From NCBI RefSeq assembly GCF_947498015.1, contig NZ_CANMIR010000017.1, forward strand, positions 1 to 60,281: 60,281 bases of DNA, given 5' to 3'. The position numbers were made by a program, and so were the translations under genes. Below, one piece after another: positions 26,342-36,345 of this stretch. Numbering within the stretch: the first letter of the stretch is position 1; every line of letters begins with the position of its first letter. This DNA comes from an uncultured Neptuniibacter sp. Its GTDB lineage: Bacteria; Pseudomonadota; Gammaproteobacteria; Pseudomonadales; Balneatricaceae. The notes below the pieces were generated by a model. That model saw nothing but the letters and a program-made list of their open reading frames with translations. It ran no database searches and was not told the origin of the DNA.

Positions 26342-28006
26342 ATGGTACAGCCGTTACCAACTGCTGATTCAATACCTGATGAATTAAATGATTATGGTTT
26401 CCAGACCATACCCGATGTTTTGGCGTATGCGTGTAGTCAGTTCCGTGAAAAACCGGCCTATACCAGCTTTGGCAGAACAATCGATTACGAGGAGCTTGAT
26501 CGACTCTCTGCCGCCTTTGCCGTTTACCTTCAGCAGGAAACAGATCTTCAGCCCGGTGATCGTGTTGCGATCCAGTTACCTAATCTGATTCAGTACCCAA
26601 TCGTGCTCTTTGGTATTCTCAGAGCCGGTCTGGTGGTAGTGAATACCAACCCCCTTTATACCTCCGCTGAGATGGAGCATCAGTTCTGTGACTCCGGTGC
26701 CAAAGCGCTCATCATCCATAAGAGCATGGCTCACAATGCAGAAAAAATTCTGGATAAAACCCAGATTCAGCATCTGTTTGTTACTCAGGTTGGGGATCTG
26801 CATGATTTCATTAAACGGAATCTTTTGAATGCGGCGGTTAAGTATCTGAAGAAGATGGAGCCGGACTATAACCTGCCGAATGCGATCCCACTTCGTGCTG
26901 CGCTCTATAAATATCAGGGGCAGTTACCGGCAGTGGTCAAAAGAACCCCGGCAGATACTGCTGTACTGCAATATACGGGGGGGACTACCGGTGTGTCTAA
27001 AGGGGCTGTGCTCACGCATGCAAATTTGATTGCCAATATGTTGCAGGCAAAAGAGCGTCTCACTGTTCCCGGTGTTGATTGGACTGAAACCGTTATATCG
27101 CCTCTGCCGCTCTACCATATCTATGCCTTTACCGTTGCTCAGGTTGTCAGCCTGTTGGGTGGACACAGTGTCTTAATCCCCAATCCGCGTGATATTCCCG
27201 GATTTGTTAAGGAGCTGGGACGCTGGAGAATGAGTACCTTCATCGGGCTGAACACGCTATTTATTGCTCTGTGTAATCACGAAAAGTTTCGCGATGTGGA
27301 TTTCAGTAACCTGAAATTTACCGCTTCAGGGGGAATGGCACTGAATCTGGCTACAGCGGAACAGTGGAAAGCGGAAACCGGCTGCGAAATCATTGAAGGG
27401 TACGGCTTAACAGAAACCTCGCCAGCGGTCTGTTTCAATCCGCCGAGTCAAAACAGAGTGGGTACCATTGGATTGCCGATGACGCATACTGATATCCGGA
27501 TTATCGGTACGGATGGTCAGGATGTGGCGCCTGGAGAGGCGGGTGAACTCTGCGTCAAAGGACCTCAGGTGATGAAAGGTTATTGGCAGCGAGAGAGAGA
27601 AACCCGCTCCTCGTTCACTGAGGACGGTTATTTCATCACTGGAGATATAGCGACAGTCGATGAAGAGGGGTATTACCGTATCGTTGACCGGGCGAAAGAT
27701 ATGATTATCGTCTCGGGCTTTAATGTCTATCCGAATGAGATCGAAGATGTAATCACGCAGCACCCTGATGTAATCGAGTGTGCAGCGATTGGCATACCGG
27801 ACACTAAAGCTGGAGAATCGGTGAAGGTCTTTGTGGTCAGTGAAAATGCTGAGCTGTCACGTGAACAGATTCGTGACTGGTGTAAGGATAAGTTAACCCG
27901 CTACAAGGTCCCTAAACAGGTTGAGTTTGCCTCTGAGCTGCCCAAATCAAACGTGGGTAAGGTGCTACGTCGTATGCTTAAAGACGATAGCTCTACAGCC
28001 GCATGA
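26342..28006 (+). CDS. Long-chain fatty acid-CoA ligase (FadD-like)
   Basis: This enzyme activates fatty acids to acyl-CoA with ATP through an acyl-adenylate. The 554 residues contain the adenylate-forming motifs: P-loop YTGGTTGVSKGAVLTH (about 212-227), GYGLTETSP, the FACS signature around GDIATVDEEGYYRIVDRAKD and MIIVSGFNVYPNEIED, and the C-terminal SNVGKVLRR, whose Lys is the adenylation lysine. It is close in length to E. coli FadD (561). I use the ATG at 26342, with GAGG 8 bases upstream; an in-frame GTG lies one codon before. Another FadD paralogue elsewhere in the genome is possible, so I leave the symbol empty. Confidence 0.93.
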   Translation: MVQPLPTADSIPDELNDYGFQTIPDVLAYACSQFREKPAYTSFGRTIDYEELDRLSAAFAVYLQQETDLQPGDRVAIQLPNLIQYPIVLFGILRAGLVVVNTNPLYTSAEMEHQFCDSGAKALIIHKSMAHNAEKILDKTQIQHLFVTQVGDLHDFIKRNLLNAAVKYLKKMEPDYNLPNAIPLRAALYKYQGQLPAVVKRTPADTAVLQYTGGTTGVSKGAVLTHANLIANMLQAKERLTVPGVDWTETVISPLPLYHIYAFTVAQVVSLLGGHSVLIPNPRDIPGFVKELGRWRMSTFIGLNTLFIALCNHEKFRDVDFSNLKFTASGGMALNLATAEQWKAETGCEIIEGYGLTETSPAVCFNPPSQNRVGTIGLPMTHTDIRIIGTDGQDVAPGEAGELCVKGPQVMKGYWQRERETRSSFTEDGYFITGDIATVDEEGYYRIVDRAKDMIIVSGFNVYPNEIEDVITQHPDVIECAAIGIPDTKAGESVKVFVVSENAELSREQIRDWCKDKLTRYKVPKQVEFASELPKSNVGKVLRRMLKDDSSTAA

Positions 28007-28019
28007 AGAGAGAACTCTG

Positions 28020-28586
28020 ATGCCACTCTCAAAACCGGTTAAGCGGATGCTTCATCACCAGCGAGTCGTACGCTGCCATGGTTATCTCAGAGAAGATGGT
28101 GACTGGGATATTGAAGCCAGGATGACCGATACAAAATCCCATAATGTGGATAATCCAGAGCGTGGTGGCTATGTCCCTGCGGGAGAGCCCTTTCATGATC
28201 TCAGTATTCGGCTAACCATGGATAATACTTTGCTTATCCGTGAGGTCGAAGCCAGCATCGATTATGCGCCCTTCAAGATCTGTTCCGGTATCATTTCTGC
28301 CTTCAAAAAATTGGAAGGAAGTCGGATTGGGCCGGGCTGGCAACTGCTTTGTAGAGATCGTCTGGGGGGAGTTCAAGGGTGTACGCATCTCAATGAGTTG
28401 CTACCGGTACTCGCAACAACTGCGATTCAAACTCTTTGGCCAAACAGCGATAAAGATGTCTTATCTGAAGGTGCCAGGTTGATGCTGAACAGTTGTCATT
28501 CCTGGAGCCAGAGCGGTTCGATGGTTAAACGCTATCTGCCAAATCATTATCAACCAGAGAACCTTATTACAGTCTCAGGAGCCTGA
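28020..28586 (+). CDS. DUF2889 domain-containing protein
   Basis: This is a 188-residue soluble protein of the DUF2889 family, whose biochemical function is unknown to me. The family pattern can be seen: HHQRVVRCHGYLREDGDWDIEARMTDTKSH near the N-terminus, and GCTHLNELLPVLATTAIQT near residues 117-135 with conserved Cys/His. No signal peptide or membrane segment is present. It lies 13 bases after the acyl-CoA ligase and 5 bases before an enoyl-CoA hydratase, so it is likely part of an acyl-CoA operon. Start chosen at the ATG that follows AGAGAGAAC; the open frame extends upstream into the ligase gene but without conservation. Confidence 0.85.
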   Translation: MPLSKPVKRMLHHQRVVRCHGYLREDGDWDIEARMTDTKSHNVDNPERGGYVPAGEPFHDLSIRLTMDNTLLIREVEASIDYAPFKICSGIISAFKKLEGSRIGPGWQLLCRDRLGGVQGCTHLNELLPVLATTAIQTLWPNSDKDVLSEGARLMLNSCHSWSQSGSMVKRYLPNHYQPENLITVSGA

Positions 28587-28591
28587 CGGGA

Positions 28592-29344
28592 ATGGATGAT
28601 CTAATCCAACAAGAGCAACGCGATGCGGTCGTAGAAATTCAGTTAAACCGGCCAGAAAAGAAGAACGCTCTGACACTGCCGATGTATCGGCAATTGAGTG
28701 AGCGCCTGAAGGCTGCAGATGAGAATCCGAAGGTGAATGTCATTCTGTTAACAGGTGCGGGAGATTCCTTTTCAGCGGGCAATGATATTGGTGATTTTGT
28801 AGCTTCAGTGGATGATCCCCAGTCGGTTAAGGTGATCATCCACTTTCTGCACACCCTGGCGGCAATGAAAAAACCTGTGATAGCCGCTATACAGGGGGAT
28901 GCGGTTGGTATTGGTACAACCCTGCTGCTCCATTGTGATCTTGTTATCGCCGCAGATAATCTGCGTTGTCTGATGCCGTTTGTTAGGATGGGACTTCTGC
29001 CAGAGGGGGGATCGACACTGTTATTTCCCCGTATGATCGGTCATCAGAGCGCTTTTGAATTGATGGTCGAAGGGAGCGCATTCGGAGCTGCACGCGGTAG
29101 GGAGATCGGTTTGATCAATCAGGTGGTTGGATTAGATGAGCTGAAGGAGGTCGCCCGCTCCAGGGCTCAAGCTTTGGCTGACCTGCCGATAGAATCAGTG
29201 AAAGCCTCTAAGCAGCTGATGAAAAAGGATTATTTAGAACAGCTCCACAGCGTGATGGATGAAGAGGGCGAGCTTTTCTATCAGAGTTTGTTCTCCAGAG
29301 AAGCCCGTCAGGCTTTCTCAGCATTTCTGCATAAGAATCGTTAG
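28592..29344 (+). CDS. Enoyl-CoA hydratase/isomerase family protein
   Basis: This crotonase-fold enzyme acts on enoyl-CoA thioesters. The 250 residues show LNRPEKKNALTLPMYRQL, the oxyanion-hole segment GDSFSAGNDIGDF (about 56-68) and AIQGDAVGIGTTLLLHCDLVIAA. At the first catalytic position the segment RMGLLPEGGSTLLFPRMIG has Pro-Glu-Gly-Gly. This keeps one of the two hydratase glutamates (LPEGG) but not the usual upstream pattern, so an isomerase activity is as likely as hydratase. It is the last gene of the presumed operon that starts with the acyl-CoA ligase. Confidence 0.9.
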   Translation: MDDLIQQEQRDAVVEIQLNRPEKKNALTLPMYRQLSERLKAADENPKVNVILLTGAGDSFSAGNDIGDFVASVDDPQSVKVIIHFLHTLAAMKKPVIAAIQGDAVGIGTTLLLHCDLVIAADNLRCLMPFVRMGLLPEGGSTLLFPRMIGHQSAFELMVEGSAFGAARGREIGLINQVVGLDELKEVARSRAQALADLPIESVKASKQLMKKDYLEQLHSVMDEEGELFYQSLFSREARQAFSAFLHKNR

Positions 29345-29477
29345 CATCTGCACTATGGGGATGAGTGCCTCCTCTGATATTCAGCATTAATTCCAAATAT
29401 AAGCATTTACTAATTTAGATGAAAGTATATAATTGTCGGCAATGACAAATGGCGCTGTATTCAGAGGGGAGCCAGAT

Positions 29478-30050
29478 ATGAAAAGGTTTTTAATTGTTGC
29501 GGGTATGCTGATGGCAACTGCAACTCAGGCAGAAAATTTCTCGGTCAATATTCCAGAATTGCAGGCAGAAGCAAAAGGTGTGATCAAACAACTGGTGACG
29601 ACTCTGGGTGGAGAGCTTAAGCAGGCTAAAGCTGAAGGTGGAGCACCTGCAGCCATCAGCGTCTGTAATACTAAAGCGCAGGGATTGACCGCTGCTGTAA
29701 GCGAGAATGCAGGTTGGGATATCGGCCGAACAAGTTTAAAACTGCGCAATCCTGATAATGCACCGGATGCGTGGGAGAAAGATGTTTTGGATCAATTTGA
29801 GAGTAAAGCAAAACAGGGCGCAAACCTGAAGACGCTTGCCTTTTCTCAAGTTGTGATTGATGAAGATGGGCGTAAAGTTTTCCGTATGATGAAAGCTATC
29901 CCGGTTGGTGAAAACTGCCTGGCATGCCATGGTGGTGAGATTAAGCCTGAATTGAAAGAGCGTATCCACACGCTTTATCCGGAAGATAAAGCAACCGGGT
30001 TTGTAACAGGAGATCTACGCGGAGCGTTTACGCTTAAAAAATATCTTTAA
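29478..30050 (+). CDS. Periplasmic c-type haem protein (DUF3365/Tll0287-like)
   Basis: The 190-residue product has a Sec signal peptide (MKRFLIVAGMLMATATQA, cleavage before ENF) and one haem c motif, CLACHGG, near residue 150. Mature sequence resembles the DUF3365 (Tll0287-like) haem sensor family: VCNTKAQGLTAAVSENAGWDIGRTSLKLRNPDNAPDAWE-type segments are typical. Such domains occur alone or at the front of sensor proteins. Whether it moves electrons or senses a ligand is unknown. I chose the ATG at 29478 because it begins the signal peptide and is preceded by GAGGGGAG; an in-frame start 45 bases upstream is less likely. A strong terminator follows. Confidence 0.82.
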   Translation: MKRFLIVAGMLMATATQAENFSVNIPELQAEAKGVIKQLVTTLGGELKQAKAEGGAPAAISVCNTKAQGLTAAVSENAGWDIGRTSLKLRNPDNAPDAWEKDVLDQFESKAKQGANLKTLAFSQVVIDEDGRKVFRMMKAIPVGENCLACHGGEIKPELKERIHTLYPEDKATGFVTGDLRGAFTLKKYL

Positions 30051-30070
30051 GATATTTATTTAAAGATAAC

Positions 30071-30095
30071 AAAGGGGCCTATGGCCCCTTTTTTT
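30071..30095 (+). terminator. Terminator after the haem protein gene
   Basis: Nine-base stem AAAGGGGCC / GGCCCCTTT around TAT with a T-run to 30095. Confidence 0.9.
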
Positions 30096-30357
30096 ATGGG
30101 AGATTTTTGTTTGATTGCCAGGCTTGATCTTATTTGAACGTTTTTTTATATCTTGAGATTAAATTTAATTTATATTTTTCAGATGGTTATGTTTTTTTGA
30201 AATTATTTGTCATCGAATGCGCCTATTTTTGTCATTGTTGAATTCTGGTTGAAAACTAAGATAGTGAATAGTTTCAGGAGGTAATGAACTTCCGTGTATG
30301 AAGGCTGGAAACTCGATAGTCACCAGAGTTCAAACTTAATAATGATATGAGGCAGTT
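30096..30357 (+). promoter_or_regulatory. Leader and promoter region of etfBA
   Basis: This is the rest of the 307-base gap 30051-30357 after the terminator. It is AT-rich. It contains AGGAGGT at 30276-30282, a perfect match to the ribosome-binding consensus, about 75 bases before etfB. The ATG two bases after it opens only a five-codon frame. The etfB gene has its own GAGG before its ATG. No promoter is clear enough to place. Confidence 0.35.
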
Positions 30358-31107
30358 ATGAAAGTACTGGTTGCCGTAAAACGAGTAATTGACTACAACG
30401 TGAAAGTTCGCGTGAAAGCGGATAACAGCGATGTCGATCTGGCCAATGTGAAAATGGCCCTGAATCCATTCTGTGAAATTGCAATCGAAGAGGCGGTTCG
30501 CCTGAAGGAAGCTGGTACTGCTTCAGAAGTGGTTGTGGTTTCTATCGGTAGCAAAAGTTGTGAAGAGCAGATCCGGACAGCACTGGCATTGGGAGTTGAT
30601 CGTGGTATCCGTATCGATACTGAAGAGGGTCCTGACTCCCTTTCTGTAGCCAAACTGCTTGCAAAAGTGGTTGAGAAAGAAGCGCCGGGTATGGTGATTC
30701 TGGGTAAACAGGCGATCGATTCTGATAATAACCAGACAGGTCAGATGTTGGCCGCGCTACTGGATCGTCCGCAGGGTACCTTTGCTTCTGAAGTTAAAGT
30801 AGAGGGCGATAACGTACAGGTAACCCGTGAAGTAGATGGTGGCCTGCAAACCGTTGAGTTGGCTATGCCGGCGATTGTTACCACGGATCTGCGTCTTAAT
30901 GAACCCCGTTATGCCTCGTTGCCCAATATTATGAAAGCTAAACGTAAACCGCTGGAAGTGATCAGCCCGGATGATCTGGGTGTAACTGTATCCAGCAATA
31001 TTTCACTGCTGCGTGTGGAACCTCCTGCTGAACGTCAGTCAGGCATTAGGGTGGGCTCTGTAGATGAGCTGGTAGAAAAGCTGCGCAACGAAGCCAAAGT
31101 GATCTGA
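30358..31107 (+). CDS. etfB: Electron transfer flavoprotein subunit beta
   Basis: EtfB pairs with EtfA to accept electrons from acyl-CoA dehydrogenases and hand them to ETF-ubiquinone oxidoreductase. The 249 residues start [20 protein letters not shown], include the [15 protein letters not shown] segment and the [21 protein letters not shown] signature, typical of housekeeping (group I) ETF beta. It is 13 bases before etfA. In this window its partners, an acyl-CoA dehydrogenase and ETF-QO, are also present. Confidence 0.97.
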   Translation: MKVLVAVKRVIDYNVKVRVKADNSDVDLANVKMALNPFCEIAIEEAVRLKEAGTASEVVVVSIGSKSCEEQIRTALALGVDRGIRIDTEEGPDSLSVAKLLAKVVEKEAPGMVILGKQAIDSDNNQTGQMLAALLDRPQGTFASEVKVEGDNVQVTREVDGGLQTVELAMPAIVTTDLRLNEPRYASLPNIMKAKRKPLEVISPDDLGVTVSSNISLLRVEPPAERQSGIRVGSVDELVEKLRNEAKVI

Positions 31108-31120
31108 GGAGGTTTACGTC

Positions 31121-32050
31121 ATGACCATTCTGGTAATAGCAGAACACGATAACAGCGAACTTAAACCGGTCACGCTGAACACACTGTCGGCAGCTACTGC
31201 GATAGGTGGTGAAATCCATCTGCTGGTGGCGGGAAGTAACTGTCAGGGTGTGGCTGAGACTGCTGCGCAGATTCCAGCTGTGGCAAAAGTGCTGTTAGCT
31301 GATGATGCGGCGTATGAGCATCAACTAGCTGAGAATCTGAGCAAACTGGTCCAGACATTTGCTGCGGATTACGAACATATTCTGGCATCGGCGACTACAA
31401 CCGGTAAAAATTTCCTGCCACGCGTTGCAGCCCTGCTGGATGTTAACCAGATATCCGACATTATTACGGTTGAGTCAGCGGATACTTTTAAACGTCCTAT
31501 CTATGCAGGCAATGCGATCGCAACTGTACAGTCTGCTGATGCTGTTAAAGTGATAACAGTGCGTGGTACAGCGTTTGATGCGGTGGAAAGTACAGGCGGT
31601 ACTGCACACATTTCTGTGATCGGCGAAGTATGCGATGCCGGTATCTCCTGTTTTGTTGGTGAGGAGTTGGCAGAGAGCGATCGACCAGAACTAACGGCTG
31701 CTTCAGTGGTTGTGTCAGGTGGTCGAGGTATGGGCAATGGTGAAAACTTTGACCTGCTCTACAGTGTCGCTGACAAGTTAGGCGCTGCGGTTGGTGCATC
31801 GCGCGCAGCGGTAGATGCAGGCTTTGTACCTAATGATATGCAGGTAGGTCAGACCGGTAAGATGGTGGCTCCTGATCTTTATATCGCTGTGGGTATTTCC
31901 GGAGCGATTCAGCACCTGGCTGGTATGAAAGAATCCAAAGTGATTGTTGCGATCAACAAGGATGAGGAAGCACCAATCTTTCAGGTGGCTGACTACAGTC
32001 TGGTAGCGGATCTGTTTGAGGTCGTGCCAGAACTGGAAACTAAGCTTTAA
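31121..32050 (+). CDS. etfA: Electron transfer flavoprotein subunit alpha
   Basis: EtfA binds the FAD that carries electrons. The 309-residue protein has the N-terminal nucleotide-binding-like domain and the C-terminal FAD domain: [12 protein letters not shown], the [13 protein letters not shown] segment, [19 protein letters not shown] and [30 protein letters not shown] lies just before the ATG. The fadB gene starts 68 bases after the stop on the same strand, so etfBA and fadBA may be read together. Confidence 0.97.
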   Translation: MTILVIAEHDNSELKPVTLNTLSAATAIGGEIHLLVAGSNCQGVAETAAQIPAVAKVLLADDAAYEHQLAENLSKLVQTFAADYEHILASATTTGKNFLPRVAALLDVNQISDIITVESADTFKRPIYAGNAIATVQSADAVKVITVRGTAFDAVESTGGTAHISVIGEVCDAGISCFVGEELAESDRPELTAASVVVSGGRGMGNGENFDLLYSVADKLGAAVGASRAAVDAGFVPNDMQVGQTGKMVAPDLYIAVGISGAIQHLAGMKESKVIVAINKDEEAPIFQVADYSLVADLFEVVPELETKL

Positions 32051-32118
32051 TTAAGTATAAGAATCCTAAAGAGCTCAGCCCGTGCTTGAGCCCAAAATAA
32101 AAATACGGAGCAACTTAG

Positions 32119-34278
32119 ATGCTTTTCGAAGGACAAACGATTCAGGTGAATCTGATCGAAGATGGAATCTACGATGTGGTTTTCGACCGCAAAGAAGATG
32201 CTGTTAATAAACTCGATCAGGCAACACTGGCAGAGCTGCGCGAAGCCGTAACTCTTTTGACAGATACTCAAGGTATTCGTGGTGTCATCTTCTCCAGTGC
32301 TAAAGAGAGCTTTATTGTCGGTGCGGACATCACAGAATTTATGCAGATGTTCTCGGCTACTGAAGAAGAGATTGTAGAAGGCCTGCTGAGCATTCATCAG
32401 ATCTTCAATGCGATCGAAGACCTCCCTTGCCCGACGGTTACTGCGATCAATGGTCTGGCACTCGGTGGTGGTTTCGAAGTCTGCCTGGCGACCGATTATC
32501 GCGTACTGGCCGATAATGCAAAGGTAGGTCTTCCGGAAGTGAAACTGGGAATCTTCCCTGGTTGGGGAGGGACTGTCCGTCTGCCACGCCTGATCGGTGT
32601 TGATAATGGAAATGAATGGATCTGTGGTGGCGTTGAGAAAAGAGCTGCAGCGGCACTGAAAGATGGTGCGGTTGATTCTGTTGTGGCGGTGGATCAGGTT
32701 GCGGCTGCTGCACTGGATCTGCTGAAGAACTGCGTCACGGGTAAATTTGACTACATCGCTCGTCGTGAAGAGAAGAAGAGCCCAATCAAGCTGAATCAGA
32801 TTGAACAGATGATGGCGTTTGAATCTGCCAAAGGTGTGATCGGCGGTAAAGCAGGGCCACATTACCCAGCGCCAATGGCTGCGCTAAAAGCGATACAGAA
32901 ACATGCAAATCTACCTCGTGATAAAGCGATCGAAGTAGAAGCGAAAGGCTTCGTAAAAGTTGCGAAGACTGATGTTTGCGCGTCTTTGGTTGGCCTGTTC
33001 ATGAAAGACCAGTACGTGAAGAAGGTCAGCAAAGGCTTCGAAAGTAAAGCTGAGCCGGTTAAAAAAGCAGCGGTACTGGGTGCGGGTATCATGGGTGGTG
33101 GGGTTGCTTACCAGTCAGCCTCTAAAGGTACACCGATCCTGATGAAAGATATTAACGACGCTGCGCTGGAGTTGGGTCTGGATGAAGCCACTAAATTGCT
33201 GAACAAGCGTGTTTCCCGTGGTCGTATGGATGCCATGAAGATGGCAGGTGTCCTGAATAAGATAACCCCTACTTTGAATTACGGTGATTTTGGCTCGGTA
33301 GATCTGGTTGTAGAAGCGGTTGTAGAAAACCCGAATGTTAAGAAAGCGGTGCTAGCTGAAGTGGAAAGCGAACTTCCGGAAGGTGCGGTACTGACTTCGA
33401 ATACGTCGACTATCTCGATTACTGAGCTGGCGACTGCACTGAAAAAGCCGGAAAACTTCTGTGGTATGCACTTCTTTAACCCGGTGCATCAGATGCCATT
33501 GGTGGAAGTTATTCGTGGTGAGAAAAGCTCTGAAGAGGCGATTGCACGCACGGTGGCATATGCAAAAGCGATGGGAAAAACACCGATCGTGGTGAATGAT
33601 TGCCCTGGCTTTCTGGTTAACCGTGTTCTGTTTCCATACTTCGGTGGCTTTAGTGCACTGTTATCCGACGGAGCCAACTTCCAGCAGATCGACAGAGTGA
33701 TGGAGCGTTTCGGCTGGCCTATGGGCCCTGCTTATCTATTGGATGTCGTCGGTATTGATACTGCTTACCATGCTGATGCGGTGATGGCAGCTGGCTTCCC
33801 GGATCGTATGACCCATGAGGGTGAAAACGCAATCGACCGGATGTACAAACTGGAACGCTTCGGTCAGAAGAACAGTAAAGGTTTTTATCGTTACGAGCTG
33901 GATCGTAAAGGTAAGCCGAAGAAGCTTGTGGATGAAGAGGTACCTGCTCTGTTGGCAGATGTGGTCGCTGAGTCACGTGAGTTCACCGATGAAGAGATCA
34001 TTGAGCGTATGATGATTCCGCTTTGTATTGAACTGGTACGCTGTCTCGAAGATGGCATCGTGGCTACTCCGGCAGAAGCCGATATGGGGTTGATCTACGG
34101 TATCGGTTTCCCTCCATTCAGAGGAGGTGCTCTGCACTATCTGGATCAGATGGGACTGGATAACTTCTGCGAAATGACGAAGAAATATGATGCGCTGGGT
34201 CCGCTGTATCAGCCGACTGAGAAAATGAAACAGATGGCCGCTGCGGGTGGAAAATACTTTTCCGGCGAAAAGGCATAA
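32119..34278 (+). CDS. fadB: Fatty acid oxidation complex alpha subunit FadB
   Basis: FadB carries enoyl-CoA hydratase, isomerase and 3-hydroxyacyl-CoA dehydrogenase activities of beta-oxidation and forms a complex with FadA. The 719 residues start with a crotonase domain ([51 protein letters not shown], with both catalytic glutamates). A Rossmann NAD domain follows ([21 protein letters not shown] near residue 315), then [19 protein letters not shown], in which His is the catalytic base, and two C-terminal dehydrogenase domains. Length and order match E. coli FadB (729). fadA follows by 12 bases. Confidence 0.97.
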   Translation: MLFEGQTIQVNLIEDGIYDVVFDRKEDAVNKLDQATLAELREAVTLLTDTQGIRGVIFSSAKESFIVGADITEFMQMFSATEEEIVEGLLSIHQIFNAIEDLPCPTVTAINGLALGGGFEVCLATDYRVLADNAKVGLPEVKLGIFPGWGGTVRLPRLIGVDNGNEWICGGVEKRAAAALKDGAVDSVVAVDQVAAAALDLLKNCVTGKFDYIARREEKKSPIKLNQIEQMMAFESAKGVIGGKAGPHYPAPMAALKAIQKHANLPRDKAIEVEAKGFVKVAKTDVCASLVGLFMKDQYVKKVSKGFESKAEPVKKAAVLGAGIMGGGVAYQSASKGTPILMKDINDAALELGLDEATKLLNKRVSRGRMDAMKMAGVLNKITPTLNYGDFGSVDLVVEAVVENPNVKKAVLAEVESELPEGAVLTSNTSTISITELATALKKPENFCGMHFFNPVHQMPLVEVIRGEKSSEEAIARTVAYAKAMGKTPIVVNDCPGFLVNRVLFPYFGGFSALLSDGANFQQIDRVMERFGWPMGPAYLLDVVGIDTAYHADAVMAAGFPDRMTHEGENAIDRMYKLERFGQKNSKGFYRYELDRKGKPKKLVDEEVPALLADVVAESREFTDEEIIERMMIPLCIELVRCLEDGIVATPAEADMGLIYGIGFPPFRGGALHYLDQMGLDNFCEMTKKYDALGPLYQPTEKMKQMAAAGGKYFSGEKA

Positions 34279-35466
<1,188 letters not shown>

Positions 35467-35514
35467 TCCACTTCAGTTACGCATCCCTGTGTGACTTTGC
35501 TCTGAACTATGTTT

Positions 35515-35540
35515 GCCCCACAGACCTGTGGGGCTTTTTT
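35515..35540 (+). terminator. Terminator of fadBA
   Basis: GCCCCACAG / CTGTGGGGC nine-base inverted repeat followed by six Ts, 48 bases after the fadA stop. Confidence 0.88.
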
Positions 35541-35618
35541 GTTGCGACTGGGTAGATGGCAGCATTTCCTTTAGAATCAATCATGACAACTTTAAGGGTC
35601 TAGGAATTGGATTGAGGG

Positions 35619-36260
35619 ATGAAGCTTAAAACATTGCTTTTGTTAGGGAGCGCCGGGTTGCTCGTGGCGATTGGGGTTAATCAATTGGGCCAGCGTTCCG
35701 TCGAGATCTCTGCTATCACGGTTGATCAGTTGGTCGATCCGCAGTTGATAAAACAGCCCCTGCAACAACCTTTGCCGGATTATGAAAAAACACCCTTTGA
35801 TATCGATGGTGAGTACACGGTTGAGCCGTTGTATGAGTTTGAATTGGCTGCTGTTGTGTTATCGACGAAAACCTATTCCGGTAGTGGCCATGAAGCGAAT
35901 CTCTCCCCGGTAGATTTTGCATTGGGGTGGGGGCCTATGGCTGAGTGGGATCATATCGATCAGCTTGAGGTTAGTCAGTCAGGGCGCTGGTATCGCTGGC
36001 GTACAGATCACTGGTTTATCCCCCGCAGGGCGATTGAAACGCATAGTGCGAATATGCATATGGTTCCTGCTACGGATGAGATTGAAGAGCAGTTAATGTC
36101 GGTCGATCCCCATGATTCGCTCTATATCAGAGGGAAGCTGGTTCGGATACGTAGTAATGAAAGTAACTGGCGCTGGCAGAGTTCCACCACCCGGAAGGAT
36201 ACCGGTAACGGAGCTTGTGAGCTGGTCTTTGTGGAAGAGATAAAAAGACTGGAACGCTAA
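35619..36260 (+). CDS. Membrane-anchored protein of unknown function
   Basis: I do not recognise this 213-residue protein. It begins with a hydrophobic segment (LLLLGSAGLLVAIGVNQ, about 6-22) that could be an uncleaved signal anchor. A Pro/Gln-rich stretch (about 42-60) and a soluble domain follow, rich in Trp and Arg (WGPMAEWDHID, GRWYRWRTDHWFIPRR, SNWRWQSST). The pattern of a VLSTKTYSG strand, then a WYRWR-type core and a late VDPHDSLYIRGKLVRIR strand, looks like a compact beta-rich extracytoplasmic domain. It is a single gene between the fadBA terminator and a shared terminator with pilU, so context gives no function. Confidence 0.75.
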   Translation: MKLKTLLLLGSAGLLVAIGVNQLGQRSVEISAITVDQLVDPQLIKQPLQQPLPDYEKTPFDIDGEYTVEPLYEFELAAVVLSTKTYSGSGHEANLSPVDFALGWGPMAEWDHIDQLEVSQSGRWYRWRTDHWFIPRRAIETHSANMHMVPATDEIEEQLMSVDPHDSLYIRGKLVRIRSNESNWRWQSSTTRKDTGNGACELVFVEEIKRLER

Positions 36261-36282
36261 GATCTTGCGTCGTTCGGATATG

Positions 36283-36323
36283 TAAAAAAACCGCCAAACG
36301 TCATTGTTAGGGCGGTTTTTTAC
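36283..36323. terminator. Bidirectional terminator between the unknown gene and pilU
   Basis: GTAAAAAAACCGCC and GGCGGTTTTTTAC form a long inverted repeat with a T-run on either strand, between two convergent genes. Confidence 0.85.
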
Positions 36324-36345
36324 GCTAACAGTTCGGAGATCTCTC

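Noticed and set aside
32047..32862. 271-codon minus-strand frame opposite fadB
   Set aside because: Long, but antisense to the conserved crotonase domain of fadB. It has no signal, domain or promoter evidence.
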